This document shows, piece after piece, positions 28,214 to 37,650 of a DNA stretch of 64,000 bases (within the stretch, counting starts at the first letter, position 1; each line of letters opens with the position of its first letter). Made by a program: the position numbers and the translations under genes. Source of the DNA: Microbacterium hatanonis (GTDB lineage Bacteria; Actinomycetota; Actinomycetes; Actinomycetales; Microbacteriaceae); NCBI RefSeq assembly GCF_008017415.1, contig NZ_VRSV01000001.1, forward strand, positions 1,488,001-1,552,000, given 5' to 3'. Below the pieces are notes generated by a model. The model worked only from the letters and a program-made list of their open reading frames with translations. It had not been told where the DNA came from and ran no database searches.

Positions 28214-30787
28214 ATGTCCGACGCGCAGATCCCCGACAAGCCCGTACTCGAAGGCCTCGAAGCGAAGTGGGATGCGGCGTGGACCGCAGCCGGAACCTAC
28301 GACTTCGATCGCGCGAAGGCCGCCGAGGTCGGTCGCGCAGGCGTCTTCTCGGTCGACACTCCCCCGCCCACCGCGTCCGGGAGCCTCCACATCGGCCACG
28401 TGTTCAGCTACACGCACACCGACGTCAAGGTGCGCTTCGAGCGCATGCGCGGCAAGACCGTGTTCTACCCGATGGGCTGGGACGACAACGGCCTGCCCAC
28501 CGAGCGTCGCGTGCAGAACTACTACGGGGTGCGCTGCGATCCCTCCCTGCCGTACGACGAGGACTTCACTCCCCCGTTCGAGGGCGGCGACAACAAGAGC
28601 TCGAAGGCCGCCGACCAGCGTCCGATCAGCCGTCGCAACTTCATCGAGCTCTGCGAGAAGCTGACCGCGGAGGACGAGAAGGCGTTCGAGGCCCTCTGGC
28701 GCGACCTCGGCCTGAGCGTCGACTGGACGCAGACCTACCGCACGATCTCCAACGACACGATCCGCACCAGCCAGTCCGCGTTCCTCCAGAATCTCGAGCG
28801 AGGCGAGGCGTACCAGGCGCTCGCCCCGACCCTCTGGGACGTCGACTTCCGCTCGGCGATCGCGCAGGCGGAGCTCGAGGACCGCGATCAGCCCGCCGCC
28901 TACCACCGCCTCGGCTTCCACAAGGTCGACGGTTCGGGCGACGTCCACATCGAGACCACCCGTCCCGAGCTGCTCGCCGCGTGCGTCGCCCTCGTCGCGC
29001 ACCCCGACGACGAGCGCTACCAGCCGCTGTTCGGAACGACGGTGCGCACTCCGCTGTTCGACGTCGAGGTGCCGGTGCTCGCGCACCCGCTGGCCCAGCC
29101 CGATAAGGGCTCCGGCATCGCCATGATCTGCACCTTCGGCGACGTCACCGACATCATCTGGTGGCGCGAGCTCGACCTCCCCAACCGCACGATCATCGGC
29201 AAAGACGGCCGCATCGTCGCCGAGGCCCCCGACGTGATCGAGACGGATGCGGCCAAGGCCGCCTATGCGGAGCTCGCCGGGAAGACGGTGTTCAGCGCCA
29301 AGAAGCGCGTGGTCGAGCTGCTGCAGGAGTCGGGCGAGATGGAGGGCGACCCCCGCCCGTTCACGCACGCCGTCAAGTTCTTCGAGAAGGGCGACCGCCC
29401 GCTCGAGATCGTCTCGACCCGCCAGTGGTACCTGCGCAATGGCGCTCGCGACGAGTCGCTGCGCGACCGCCTCATCGAACTCGGCTGCGAGATCTCCTGG
29501 CACCCCGACTTCATGCGGGTGCGCTACGAGAACTGGACCAACGGCCTCACCGGCGACTGGCTCGTGTCGCGCCAGCGTTTCTTCGGCGTACCGATCCCCG
29601 TCTGGTACGGGCTCGACGAGAACGGCGACCGCGACTACGCGCACGTGCTGACGCCCGATGCGGCATCGCTGCCGGTCGACCCCACGACCGACGTCCCCCC
29701 GGGGTACACCGAGGACCAGCGGGGCGTTCCGGGCGGCTTCGACGCCGAGCGCGACATCTTCGACACGTGGGCCACGTCGTCGCTCACCCCGCAGCTGGCC
29801 GGCGGTTGGCAGCGCGATGAAGACCTCTGGAAGCTCGTCGCCCCGTTCGACCTCCGCCCCCAGGGGCAGGACATCATCCGCACCTGGCTGTTCTCCACCC
29901 TGCTGCGCAGCGCCCTGCAGGACGACCGGGCACCGTGGTCCGATGCCGCCATCTCCGGCTTCATCGTCGACCCCGACCGCAAGAAGATGTCGAAGTCGAA
30001 AGGCAACGTCGTCACGCCGGCCGACGTCCTCCACCAGCACGGCTCGGATGCCGTGCGCTACTGGGCGGCCTCGAGTCGGCTGGGAACGGACGCCGCCTTC
30101 GACCCGCAGAACCCGACCCAGATCAAGATCGGTCGACGCCTGGCCATCAAGATCCTGAACGCGGCGAAGTTCGTGCTGTCGTTCCCGGTGCCCGATGACG
30201 CCGAGGTCACGCACGCTCTCGACGCGTCGATGCTCGCGACGCTCGACCAGGTGGTGCGCGACGCGACGAAGGCTCTCGACGCCTACGACCACGCGCGCGC
30301 GCTGGAGATCACCGAGTCGTTCTTCTGGACTTTCTGCGACGACTACCTCGAGCTGGTGAAGGAGCGCGCGTACGACCAGACCGACGTCGGACAGGCATCT
30401 GCGGCGCTCTCGCTGAGGATCGCGCTCTCGACGCTCCTGCGTCTGTTCGCCCCGGTCGTGTCCTTCGCCTCGGAAGAGGCCTGGTCGTGGTTCAACGAGG
30501 GCTCGGTGCACCACGCTGAGTGGCCTGAACCGGCCGGCTCCTCCGGCGACCCGGCCGTGCTGAGTGCTGTCGGTGAGGCGCTCGTCGGAATCCGCCGGGC
30601 CAAGACCGAGGCGAAGGTCTCTCAGAAGACGGTGGTGGCCGTCGCGACGGTCGCCTCACCGCATACCGCCGCGCTGCGATTGGCTGAGGGCGACCTCAAG
30701 GCCGTCGGACGCATCGAGACCATCGTGTTCGAAGACGCCGAGACGACCGCCGTCACGGGCATCGAACTCGCCCCCCAGGAGGCCTGA
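28214..30787 (+). CDS. valS: Valyl-tRNA synthetase
   Basis: An 857-residue class Ia synthetase. HIGH is seen as LHIGH (58-62) in PTASGSLHIGHVFSYTHTD, and KMSKS at 591-595 (KKMSKSKGNVVTP). The editing domain and the anticodon-binding domain (WSWFNEGSVHHAEWP) are present. It resembles the actinobacterial/archaeal-like ValS subgroup and ends without a long C-terminal coiled-coil. The ATG at 28214 has GAGGAG upstream; the frame is open before it but reads into the end of the GNAT gene in another phase. The next small gene starts at once after its stop. Confidence 0.97.
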   Translation: MSDAQIPDKPVLEGLEAKWDAAWTAAGTYDFDRAKAAEVGRAGVFSVDTPPPTASGSLHIGHVFSYTHTDVKVRFERMRGKTVFYPMGWDDNGLPTERRVQNYYGVRCDPSLPYDEDFTPPFEGGDNKSSKAADQRPISRRNFIELCEKLTAEDEKAFEALWRDLGLSVDWTQTYRTISNDTIRTSQSAFLQNLERGEAYQALAPTLWDVDFRSAIAQAELEDRDQPAAYHRLGFHKVDGSGDVHIETTRPELLAACVALVAHPDDERYQPLFGTTVRTPLFDVEVPVLAHPLAQPDKGSGIAMICTFGDVTDIIWWRELDLPNRTIIGKDGRIVAEAPDVIETDAAKAAYAELAGKTVFSAKKRVVELLQESGEMEGDPRPFTHAVKFFEKGDRPLEIVSTRQWYLRNGARDESLRDRLIELGCEISWHPDFMRVRYENWTNGLTGDWLVSRQRFFGVPIPVWYGLDENGDRDYAHVLTPDAASLPVDPTTDVPPGYTEDQRGVPGGFDAERDIFDTWATSSLTPQLAGGWQRDEDLWKLVAPFDLRPQGQDIIRTWLFSTLLRSALQDDRAPWSDAAISGFIVDPDRKKMSKSKGNVVTPADVLHQHGSDAVRYWAASSRLGTDAAFDPQNPTQIKIGRRLAIKILNAAKFVLSFPVPDDAEVTHALDASMLATLDQVVRDATKALDAYDHARALEITESFFWTFCDDYLELVKERAYDQTDVGQASAALSLRIALSTLLRLFAPVVSFASEEAWSWFNEGSVHHAEWPEPAGSSGDPAVLSAVGEALVGIRRAKTEAKVSQKTVVAVATVASPHTAALRLAEGDLKAVGRIETIVFEDAETTAVTGIELAPQEA

Positions 30788-30788
30788 C

Positions 30789-31061
30789 ATGCAACTCGGT
30801 ACACGCTGGACCTCGGGCTCCACTCCCCCGTCGGCCGTTCCGGCCAGCCTCCACGCCCAGATCGCCGCGGTCGAGACATCGCTCCCGGCTGATCAGTTCG
30901 GGCAGCCCGCACCGCGGTGGACGCTGACCTGGCTCGAAGGGCGTCCGGTCGTAGAGCTCGATACGGGCATCATCGTCACCCTGGATCGTTCGGGTGAGGC
31001 CGTCGTCACTCACGACGAGCACGAGCAGTTCTCGGATCGGGACTACTCCGGTCAGGACTGA
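30789..31061 (+). CDS. Hypothetical protein, 90 aa
   Basis: A small soluble protein with one Trp-rich segment (APRWTLTWLEGRPVVELDTGIIVTLD) and an acidic C terminus (HDEHEQFSDRDYSGQD). Its ATG overlaps the end of the valS stop region (TGAC-ATG), implying cotranscription with valS. I recognise no family. The valS-adjacent position and normal codon use argue that it is real. Confidence 0.7.
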   Translation: MQLGTRWTSGSTPPSAVPASLHAQIAAVETSLPADQFGQPAPRWTLTWLEGRPVVELDTGIIVTLDRSGEAVVTHDEHEQFSDRDYSGQD

Positions 31062-31085
31062 CCGTCGGGCACTGCTTCTGGCACG

Positions 31086-31532
31086 ATGGCCGTCATGGCC
31101 ACCATCCCCGACCCGCGGCTGGACGAACTGACGCGGCTGCGAAGGGTGCGCGACCGCATCGACCGCGAGCACGGCCAGCCCCTCGACGTCGGTGCGCTCG
31201 CTCGCGGAGTGCACATGTCGGCGGGTCACCTCAGCCGTCAATTCCGCCTCGCCTACGGCGAATCGCCGTACGCCTACCTGCTCACACGGCGGATCGAGCG
31301 TGCCATGGCGATGCTGCGGCGTGGCGACCTCTCGGTGACCGACGTCTGCTTCGCCGTCGGTTTCTCCTCGCTCGGCACGTTCAGCACGAGATTCGCCGAG
31401 ATCGTCGGAACCTCGCCGAGCGCCTACCGACGCGAGACGGAGACGGATGCGGCGGAGCTGCCCAGTTGCGTCACGCGATTCGTCATGCGCCCGGTCAGGA
31501 ATCGAGAAGCGTCGGCCGTGTCGGCGCTCTAG
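31086..31532 (+). CDS. AraC-family transcriptional regulator (DNA-binding domain only)
   Basis: A 148-residue protein that is almost entirely an AraC-type double helix-turn-helix (about 20-120): LARGVHMSAGHLSRQFRLAYGESPYAYLLTRRIERAMAMLRR, then VCFAVGFSSLGTFSTRFAEIVGTSPSAYRR. There is no N-terminal sensor domain, so it may respond to level or partner rather than a ligand. The stop codon TAG forms part of the -10 of the following VOC gene, suggesting that the pair is functionally linked; similar AraC-VOC pairs are common in actinobacteria. ATG at 31095 is a possible alternative start. Confidence 0.9.
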   Translation: MAVMATIPDPRLDELTRLRRVRDRIDREHGQPLDVGALARGVHMSAGHLSRQFRLAYGESPYAYLLTRRIERAMAMLRRGDLSVTDVCFAVGFSSLGTFSTRFAEIVGTSPSAYRRETETDAAELPSCVTRFVMRPVRNREASAVSAL

Positions 31533-31542
31533 CGTGAGCGTC

Positions 31543-31953
31543 ATGGACATCACGATTCACGAGTCATACCTGCCGCACACCGATCCGGAGGCTTCCCTGC
31601 GTTTCTACCGCGACCTCCTCGGTTTCGACGTGCGTACCGACGTCGGATACGAGGGTATGCGGTGGCTCACCGTCGGCCCGGCAGGCCAACCCGATACCGC
31701 CATCGTGCTGCACCCGCCGACGGCCAACCCCGACCTGACCGAAGAGGAGCGCCGCACTCTGCTCGAACTCATCGCCAAGGGGAGCTACTTCGGCATCAAC
31801 CTGGCGACGCCCGATCTGTTGGCGACCTTCGAGACGCTCGAGGCCTCGGGGGTAGACATCGTGCAAGAGCCGACCGAGCAGCCCTACGGAGTCTTCGACT
31901 GCGCAGTACGCGACCCCGCCGGCAACATGGTGCGCATCCAGCAGCCCCGCTAG
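31543..31953 (+). CDS. VOC-family (glyoxalase/bleomycin-resistance-like) protein
   Basis: A 136-residue vicinal oxygen chelate fold protein. The paired beta-alpha-beta-beta-beta modules show in [23 protein letters not shown] and the C-terminal [24 protein letters not shown]. Putative metal residues are a His in the [12 protein letters not shown] start and Glu/Gln near the C terminus; the exact set is uncertain, so dioxygenase, lyase or resistance functions stay open. TAGCGT (31530-31535) lies 7 nt before the ATG, indicating a leaderless mRNA. Its stop overlaps the stop of the opposing MFS gene. Confidence 0.88.
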   Translation: MDITIHESYLPHTDPEASLRFYRDLLGFDVRTDVGYEGMRWLTVGPAGQPDTAIVLHPPTANPDLTEEERRTLLELIAKGSYFGINLATPDLLATFETLEASGVDIVQEPTEQPYGVFDCAVRDPAGNMVRIQQPR

Positions 31954-33206
31954 CCCTGAGCCCGGCCGGGCAGATCCGCCCCGGCCTTGCGCGTGCCGCT
32001 GATGAGAAGAGGAGCCGCAGCGAGCGTCGCGACGAGAACCACGGCCGCCGCGATCGCGAACGGCAGGCGCAGATCGATCCGCGATACCCACCCTCCCAGC
32101 ACGGTCGCGATCGGGAACAGGCCCCAGGTCAGCATCCGGATGATCCCCAGCACGCGTCCGAAGAGAACACCGGGCACGATCTGCTGGCGGAGGGCGCCCC
32201 ACGGTACGTTCCAGATCGCCACCGCGAGGGCGAACACGGCGTAGGAGGCCATCGCGCTCCACACCCCCGGGGCGACGGCGGTGAGCCCGAGGCCGCCGGC
32301 GCACACCAGATTCGCTCCGAGCATGACCGGGCCGCGTCCGAAGCGTCGTACCAGCGGCGAGGCGATGAGCGAACCGGCCAGCGCACCGACGCCGATGCCG
32401 GCGGTGACGAAACCGAAAGCCGCCGGCTGCACCGATTGCTCCTCCAGGAAGTAGAGCACGGTGACCGCCTGTGCGAAGCTCAGCGCCGAGCCGATCACCG
32501 CCGTGAACGCCACCATCGCCCGCAAGTAGCGGTGTCGCCACAGGAAGATGACGGCGTCGCGGGCAGAGGGCGCGGCGCGGCCCGACGCGGCTGGCGGGAC
32601 GCCGGTCGATCGAGCGGCCGCGACCGGAAGGAGCACGGCGAGGACGATAGGAACGAGGTACCCCGCGGCCCCGACCCACAGCGGCAGCGCGAGCGCCACC
32701 GCGTAGAGGAGCCCGCCGATGGGCGTCGCAACGAAGTTGTCGATCGTGATCTGGGCGGCCTGGATCCTGCCGTTCGCTCTGTCCAGCTGATCTCGCGACA
32801 CCACTCCGGGGATCACGGCGTTCGTCGCGTTGTCGAACAGGGTCTCACCGAGTCCGAACACGATCGCGCCCATGAGGAGGGCGGTGATGTCGAGTCGACC
32901 GAACGCTGTCAGCAGCGCGAGACCGACAGCGGCGAGCCCGCGCAACGCGTTCGCGACGGCCATGACGTATCGACGGTCGAAGCGGTCGACGATCATTCCC
33001 GCCGGCAGTCCGAAGACGAGCCAGGGCACGAAGGCAAGAGCACCCAGGAGCGAGATCAGCAGCGGATCGCGGGTGAGGGTGGCGGCGATGAGCGGCACGG
33101 CGGTGCGTCCCACCCCGTCTGCGAGGTTGCTGAAGGCGGCCGCGGTCCACAACTTGCCGAAGTCGCGACCGAGGCCCCTTCGCGCCCCGACTCCGCGGGA
33201 GGTCAC
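31950..33206 (-). CDS. MFS efflux transporter (EntS/MFS_3-like)
   Basis: A 418-residue protein with about 12 hydrophobic segments. The start [39 protein letters not shown] and the loop motif [14 protein letters not shown] match the EntS-like drug/siderophore exporters. It is the last gene of an ArsR-small protein-MFS operon in which each start overlaps the previous stop (ATGA). This arrangement suggests an exporter derepressed by the ArsR-type protein. Substrate unknown. Confidence 0.9.
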   Translation of the reverse strand: MTSRGVGARRGLGRDFGKLWTAAAFSNLADGVGRTAVPLIAATLTRDPLLISLLGALAFVPWLVFGLPAGMIVDRFDRRYVMAVANALRGLAAVGLALLTAFGRLDITALLMGAIVFGLGETLFDNATNAVIPGVVSRDQLDRANGRIQAAQITIDNFVATPIGGLLYAVALALPLWVGAAGYLVPIVLAVLLPVAAARSTGVPPAASGRAAPSARDAVIFLWRHRYLRAMVAFTAVIGSALSFAQAVTVLYFLEEQSVQPAAFGFVTAGIGVGALAGSLIASPLVRRFGRGPVMLGANLVCAGGLGLTAVAPGVWSAMASYAVFALAVAIWNVPWGALRQQIVPGVLFGRVLGIIRMLTWGLFPIATVLGGWVSRIDLRLPFAIAAAVVLVATLAAAPLLISGTRKAGADLPGRAQG

Positions 33207-33412
33207 CGCGGCATCAGCTGCATCGCGACCGCCCCGACGCGATCGCGCTGGGCCTCCGTGGCCGCTCGTCGCCGTCCGTGCAGCTCGAGCGAGTCGAGGC
33301 GCCGACGCTGACGCGCGCTCACATACGCGTCGAGCGCGTGGGCGGCTGCGCTGAGCAGGCGATCAAGGGGTGTCGCCCGTGCCACGCGTCGCGACGCGGT
33401 GATGACGGTCAT
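33203..33412 (-). CDS. Small basic protein in the ArsR-MFS operon, 69 aa
   Basis: A short Arg/Ala-rich helical protein ([27 protein letters not shown]) without membrane segments or known motif. Its ATG overlaps the ArsR-type stop and its own stop overlaps the MFS start, both as ATGA, which strongly suggests a translated gene rather than a spacer. It may assist the regulator or transporter; nothing in the sequence says how. Confidence 0.7.
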   Translation of the reverse strand: MTVITASRRVARATPLDRLLSAAAHALDAYVSARQRRRLDSLELHGRRRAATEAQRDRVGAVAMQLMPR

Positions 33413-34020
33413 CGTTCGTCTCCCAATTCCGGCAGGGGGAAGACGTCGGCGCGGATCGTCACCGGGCGGACGCCCTCACCGGTCTGGTCTCGGTAGGTGT
33501 GCACGGCCGCGTCGAGCAGGGCCTGGATCGACCGCGAGAGCTCCCGGGTCTGGTCGACGGTCAACCGCGTGTTGGCTGTCGAGATGATCACCGCATCGCG
33601 CCATTCGGCCGTCTCCGTGTCGATCCCGCGTTCGGAGAAGTCCGCCAGCTGCTCGTGACGATTGCGCAGGAACTCGCTCATCACCATCTGCGAGACGGCC
33701 CGCCCTGCCGGTGTCCTCATCGCGTCGGGGTTGGTGAGCTCGATGCCGCCCGCCGGGCGCTCCCACCAGCGCTCGCGCGCCGTTCCGCGCCCCTCGACTT
33801 CGCGGATCAGCTCATGCTTCGCCAGCGCACGCAGGTGGTAGCTCGTCGCACCGCTCGACTCGCCCAGGCGCTCCGCCAGCGAACTGGCGGTCTGCGGGCC
33901 GTACTGGCTGAGCATGTCGAAGATGCGGACACGGAGCGGATGGGCGAGCGCGCGGAGCGCTCCTACGTCGAGAACGCGATCGGTTCTCGCGGGGAACTTC
34001 TGCGTGCCGGGATCGGTCAT
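33409..34020 (-). CDS. ArsR/SmtB-type winged-helix regulator
   Basis: A 203-residue regulator with an N-terminal winged helix (about 18-85): LRALAHPLRVRIFDMLSQYGPQTASSLAERLGESSGATSYHLRALAKHELI. A longer C-terminal helical part (to 203) with a WWERPAGGIELTNPD segment resembles the YdfF/helix-turn-helix_20 subgroup rather than metal-sensing ArsR, and no Cys cluster for metal is present. The ATG at 34020 is immediately downstream of a set of GCAAAGA repeats and the divergent M3 peptidase promoter. It probably represses its own operon. Confidence 0.9.
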   Translation of the reverse strand: MTDPGTQKFPARTDRVLDVGALRALAHPLRVRIFDMLSQYGPQTASSLAERLGESSGATSYHLRALAKHELIREVEGRGTARERWWERPAGGIELTNPDAMRTPAGRAVSQMVMSEFLRNRHEQLADFSERGIDTETAEWRDAVIISTANTRLTVDQTRELSRSIQALLDAAVHTYRDQTGEGVRPVTIRADVFPLPELGDER

Positions 34021-34024
34021 GATC

Positions 34025-34067
34025 CAAAGATATCTTTGCCAAGCTTTCTTTGCAACATTTTCTTTGC
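34025..34067. promoter_or_regulatory. Probable operator: three TCTTTGC repeats at 14-bp spacing
   Basis: TCTTTGC occurs at 34033, 34047 and 34061, exactly 14 bp apart. The first lies in a perfect 14-bp palindrome CAAAGATATCTTTG (34025-34038). The block is AT-rich against a GC-rich background and sits directly in front of the arsR-type start, in the 100-bp divergent gap with the M3 peptidase gene. It is a likely binding site for the regulator and also carries the -35/-10 material of its promoter. Confidence 0.7.
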
Positions 34068-34108
34068 ACTGACTGAGTGACCGCGGCAGGGCACGCCGAC
34101 CTCCGACG

Positions 34109-34114
34109 TAGGCT
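34109..34114 (+). promoter_or_regulatory. -10 box of the M3 peptidase gene
   Basis: TAGGCT followed by 6 nt and the ATG at 34121, so transcription should begin at or next to the start codon. No Shine-Dalgarno sequence is present. Confidence 0.6.
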
Positions 34115-34120
34115 GGACGA

Positions 34121-36166
34121 ATGGCTGCCGATAACCCCCTCCTGAGCCCGTCCACTCTCCCCTTCGGGCTCCCCGACTACGGGGCGATCGGAACGGAGCA
34201 CTACCTCCCCGCGTTCGCCGAGGGATTCGCCCGGCAGCGCGAGGAAGTCGACCGCATCGCCGCGAACACCGACGCTCCGACGTTCGAGAACACGATGGCT
34301 GCTCTGGAGGAGAGCGGCGAGCTGCTCGGCCGGGTAGCGAGCGCCTTCTACACGATCGCCTCCGCAGATGCGACCGATGCCGTGCAGGAGATCGAAGAGG
34401 CGCTCGCGCCTCAGATGTCGGCCCATCACGACGCGATCGAGCTCGACACGCGCATCTTCTCTCGCGTGCAGTCCCTGCACGATCGGCTCGAAGAGCTCGA
34501 CCTTTCCGCCGAGCAGCGCTATCTCGTCGAACGGCGCTTCCGAGAGATGTCGCGTGCCGGAGCCGGCCTCGGCACGACCGACAAGACGCGGCTGACAGCC
34601 ATCAACGAACGGCTCGCGGTCCTGACGACGACGTTCGAGAAGAACCTCCTCACCGACACGAACGCCCTCGCCGTCGTCTTCGACTCCGCTGACGAGCTCG
34701 ACGGGCTCAACGCCGGGCAGCTGTCGTCCGCCGCTCAGGCAGCGTCGGATCGCGGCCTCGACGGACAGTACGTCGTCACGCTCCCGCTGTTCACCGGTCA
34801 CCCGTATCTCGCGGGGCTCACCAACCGCGACAGTCGTCGTCGCATCCTCGAAGCCTCCCGCTCGCGGGGCCGTCGCCCCGGCGCGCACGACAACCGCCCC
34901 GTTCTCCTCGAGATCGTGCGGCTTCGTGCCGAGCGGGCCGCACTCCTCGGGTTCTCCAGCCACGCCGCGTATGTCACGGCGGACGAGACCGCCGGCTCTC
35001 CCGCCGCGGTGCGCGATCTGCTGCGCCGCCTCGCCGCTCCCGCCGCGGGGAACGCACAGCTCGAATACGAGAAGCTGCGCGCCATCGCCGCCTCCGACGG
35101 CGTCGAGGTCGCGGCCCACGACTGGGCGTTCTACACCGAGAAGCTGCGTCACGCAGAGTACGACCTCGACACCGCCGCGCTCCGGCCGTGGTTCGAGGCG
35201 GAGCGCGTCCTGCAGGACGGTGTCTTCTTCGCGGCCGAGAGGCTCTACGGCATCACCATCGCCGAGGGACACGATCTCACGGCATACCACCCCGAGGCTC
35301 GAGTCTTCGAGGTGACGAACCCGGACGGTTCCGCTCTCGGCCTGTTCGTCCTCGACCTGTACACCCGCGACACCAAACGTGGCGGGGCCTGGATGAACTC
35401 CATCGTGGTCCAGTCGGCTCTGCGGGGCACCTCGCCCGTCGTCGTGAACAACCTCAACGTCAATCGCCCGGCAGCCGGTCAGCCCACTCTGCTGTCGCTC
35501 GACGAGGTCACCACCCTTTTCCACGAGTTCGGGCACGCCCTCCACGGCCTCTTCGCGACTGTCACCTATCCGTCGTTCGGCGGCACGGCGGTCTTCCGCG
35601 ACTTCGTGGAGTTCCCCAGCCAGGTCAACGAGATGTGGATCTTCTGGCCCGAGGTGCTGGCGAACTACGCGCGTCATCATGAGACCGGCGAGCCTCTCCC
35701 GTCCGACGTGGTCGCCAAGCTCGCGGCGACCGAGGCCTTCAACCAGGGCTTCGCGACCAGCGAGTATCTGGCCGCCTCGTGGATCGATCAGGCATGGCAC
35801 TCCCTCTCGGCGGCCGAGTCGTCGAGGGAGATCGATGTCGCAGAGTTCGAAGCGGCCGCCCTGACCGACATCGGCCTCGGCGAGCCGACTGTGCCTCCCC
35901 GTTACTCGTCGACGTACTTCGCGCACGTCTTCTCGGGCGGCTACAGCGCCGGCTACTACTCGTACATCTGGAGCGAGGTGCTCGACGCCGACACGGTGGA
36001 GTGGTTCCGCGAGAACGGCGGCCTCACCAGAGAGAACGGCGACCGCTTCCGCGACCGCCTGCTCGGCGTCGGAGGATCGAAGGACCCGCTCGAGGCATAC
36101 CGGGACTTCCGCGGGCGCACCGCGGAGATCGCCCCGCTCCTGAAGCGCCGCGGACTCGAGGACTGA
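34121..36166 (+). CDS. M3-family zinc metallopeptidase (peptidyl-dipeptidase Dcp-like)
   Basis: A 681-residue cytoplasmic oligopeptidase. The zinc site is H468-E-F-G-H472 in TTLFHEFGHALHGLF, with the third ligand Glu expected about 25 residues later (VEFPSQVNEMW). The C terminus has the family block SSTYFAHVFSGGYSAGYYSYIWSEVLDADTVEWF. The start DYGAIGTEHYLPAFAEGF and total length match peptidyl-dipeptidase Dcp/oligopeptidase A. It trims short peptides made by Clp and other proteases, which fits its place beside clpX. It is divergent from the arsR-type operon. Confidence 0.95.
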   Translation: MAADNPLLSPSTLPFGLPDYGAIGTEHYLPAFAEGFARQREEVDRIAANTDAPTFENTMAALEESGELLGRVASAFYTIASADATDAVQEIEEALAPQMSAHHDAIELDTRIFSRVQSLHDRLEELDLSAEQRYLVERRFREMSRAGAGLGTTDKTRLTAINERLAVLTTTFEKNLLTDTNALAVVFDSADELDGLNAGQLSSAAQAASDRGLDGQYVVTLPLFTGHPYLAGLTNRDSRRRILEASRSRGRRPGAHDNRPVLLEIVRLRAERAALLGFSSHAAYVTADETAGSPAAVRDLLRRLAAPAAGNAQLEYEKLRAIAASDGVEVAAHDWAFYTEKLRHAEYDLDTAALRPWFEAERVLQDGVFFAAERLYGITIAEGHDLTAYHPEARVFEVTNPDGSALGLFVLDLYTRDTKRGGAWMNSIVVQSALRGTSPVVVNNLNVNRPAAGQPTLLSLDEVTTLFHEFGHALHGLFATVTYPSFGGTAVFRDFVEFPSQVNEMWIFWPEVLANYARHHETGEPLPSDVVAKLAATEAFNQGFATSEYLAASWIDQAWHSLSAAESSREIDVAEFEAAALTDIGLGEPTVPPRYSSTYFAHVFSGGYSAGYYSYIWSEVLDADTVEWFRENGGLTRENGDRFRDRLLGVGGSKDPLEAYRDFRGRTAEIAPLLKRRGLED

Positions 36167-36172
36167 ATGCGA

Positions 36173-36199
36173 AGGGCGGCCGGGATCCCCGGCCGCCCT
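36173..36199. terminator. Bidirectional terminator between M3 peptidase and clpX
   Basis: A perfect 12-bp GC-rich stem (AGGGCGGCCGGG and its complement) around a 3-nt loop, located between the two converging stop codons. Confidence 0.85.
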
Positions 36200-36215
36200 G
36201 ACATCCGCGATGTTC

Positions 36216-37484
36216 TCAGGCGCTCTTGCGCTTCTGCTCGAGCACCATCGTCGGGGCGGCGCCGTCCTCGACGCACGCCCGCGTGATGATGACCTTCGAC
36301 ACGTCGTCGGACGACGGCACGTCGAACATGATCGGCCCAAGCACGTCTTCGAGGATCGCGCGAAGGCCGCGTGCACCGGTCTTGCGCCCGACGGCGCGGT
36401 CGGCGATAGCGAGCAGTGCGTCGCGCTCGAACTCGAGCTCGACACCGTCGATCTCGAACATGCGCTGGTACTGCTTGACGAGCGCGTTCTTCGGCTCCGT
36501 CAGGATCTCCATCAGGGCGTTCTGGTCGAGCGGCGACACCGACGCGACCACCGGGAGACGCCCGATGAACTCGGGGATCAGCCCGAACTTGTGGAGGTCT
36601 TCGGGGAGCACTTCGCTGAACAGGTTGAGGTCTTCGCCCTTGCTGTGCAGCGGTGCGCCGAAGCCGACCCCGTGCTTGCCCACGCGCGCCGAGATGATGT
36701 CTTCGAGACCGGCGAACGCACCCGCCACGATGAACAGGACGTTCGTCGTGTCGATCTGGATGAACTCCTGGTGCGGATGCTTGCGGCCGCCCTGCGGCGG
36801 CACCGACGCGACCGTGCCTTCGAGGATCTTCAGCAGAGCCTGCTGCACGCCCTCGCCCGAGACGTCGCGGGTGATCGAAGGGTTCTCGGCCTTGCGGGCG
36901 ATCTTGTCGACCTCGTCGATGTAGATGATGCCGGTCTCAGCGCGCTTCGTATCGAAGTCGGCGGCCTGCAGGAGCTTCAGGAGGATGTTCTCGACGTCCT
37001 CGCCGACGTAGCCCGCCTCGGTGAGAGCCGTCGCGTCGGCGACGGCGAACGGGACGTTGAGTCGCTTCGCCAGAGTCTGGGCGAGATACGTCTTGCCGGT
37101 ACCGGTCGGGCCGAGGATCAGGATGTTGCTCTTGGCGATCTCGATCTCATCGGCGCGCTGCTCGGCGGGCTGGATCGTGCCGTGTGCACGGACGCGCTTG
37201 TAGTGGTTGTAGACGGCCACCGCGAGGGAGCGCTTCGCGTCTTCCTGCCCGACGACGTACTCCTCGAGGAAGGCGAAGATCTCGCGGGGCTTGGGCAGAT
37301 CGAAGTCGGACACCACGCCGGCGGAGGATTCGGCCATGCGCTCTTCGATGATCTCGTTGCACAGCTCGACGCACTCGTCGCAGATGTACACGCCGGGACC
37401 AGCGATGAGCTGCTGCACCTGCTTCTGGCTCTTGCCGCAGAAGGAGCACTTGAACAGGTCGGCGCTCTCACCGATACGTGCCAT
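36216..37484 (-). CDS. clpX: ATP-dependent Clp protease ATP-binding subunit ClpX
   Basis: A 422-residue AAA+ unfoldase that feeds substrates to ClpP. The N-terminal zinc-binding domain has C13-x2-C16 and C35-x2-C38. Walker A is GPTGTGKT (125-132), and Walker B reads [10 protein letters not shown]. The IGF-type ClpP-docking loop appears as IPEFIGRLP nearby, and the C-terminal sensor-2 GARGLRAI is present. GAGGAG precedes the ATG at 37484. A terminator hairpin and a separate -10 (TAGGCT, 37540-37535) divide it from clpP2, so it can be expressed on its own. Confidence 0.98.
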   Translation of the reverse strand: MARIGESADLFKCSFCGKSQKQVQQLIAGPGVYICDECVELCNEIIEERMAESSAGVVSDFDLPKPREIFAFLEEYVVGQEDAKRSLAVAVYNHYKRVRAHGTIQPAEQRADEIEIAKSNILILGPTGTGKTYLAQTLAKRLNVPFAVADATALTEAGYVGEDVENILLKLLQAADFDTKRAETGIIYIDEVDKIARKAENPSITRDVSGEGVQQALLKILEGTVASVPPQGGRKHPHQEFIQIDTTNVLFIVAGAFAGLEDIISARVGKHGVGFGAPLHSKGEDLNLFSEVLPEDLHKFGLIPEFIGRLPVVASVSPLDQNALMEILTEPKNALVKQYQRMFEIDGVELEFERDALLAIADRAVGRKTGARGLRAILEDVLGPIMFDVPSSDDVSKVIITRACVEDGAAPTMVLEQKRKSA

Positions 37485-37534
37485 TGCGGCTCCTCTTCGC
37501 CCCCACGGGAGCCACTCCCCCGTGCGCACTGACG

Positions 37535-37540
37535 AGCCTA
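37535..37540 (-). promoter_or_regulatory. Probable -10 box for clpX
   Basis: TAGGCT on the minus strand, about 50 bp before the clpX ATG and downstream of the clpP2 terminator hairpin. It would allow clpX transcription independent of clpP1-clpP2. Confidence 0.5.
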
Positions 37541-37605
37541 ACCTCTGCCCACGACATCGGAGGGCATTGGAGATCGACTGTTGCTCCCGCCGTAGGCGAA
37601 CACGA

Positions 37606-37640
37606 CGAAGCCCCCGCCGCGAGGTGCGACGGGGGCTTCG
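37606..37640 (-). terminator. Terminator hairpin after clpP2
   Basis: CGAAGCCCCCGTCG pairs with CGGCGGGGGCTTCG (14 bp, one G-T pair) around a 7-nt loop. It starts about 10 bp after the clpP2 stop. The T-tract is poor, so read-through into clpX is possible. Confidence 0.75.
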
Positions 37641-37650
37641 AAGCATCCGG

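Noticed and set aside
28181..30514. A 777-codon open frame opposite valS
   Set aside because: Antisense shadow with low-complexity Arg/Val/Glu composition; valS on the plus strand is unambiguous.
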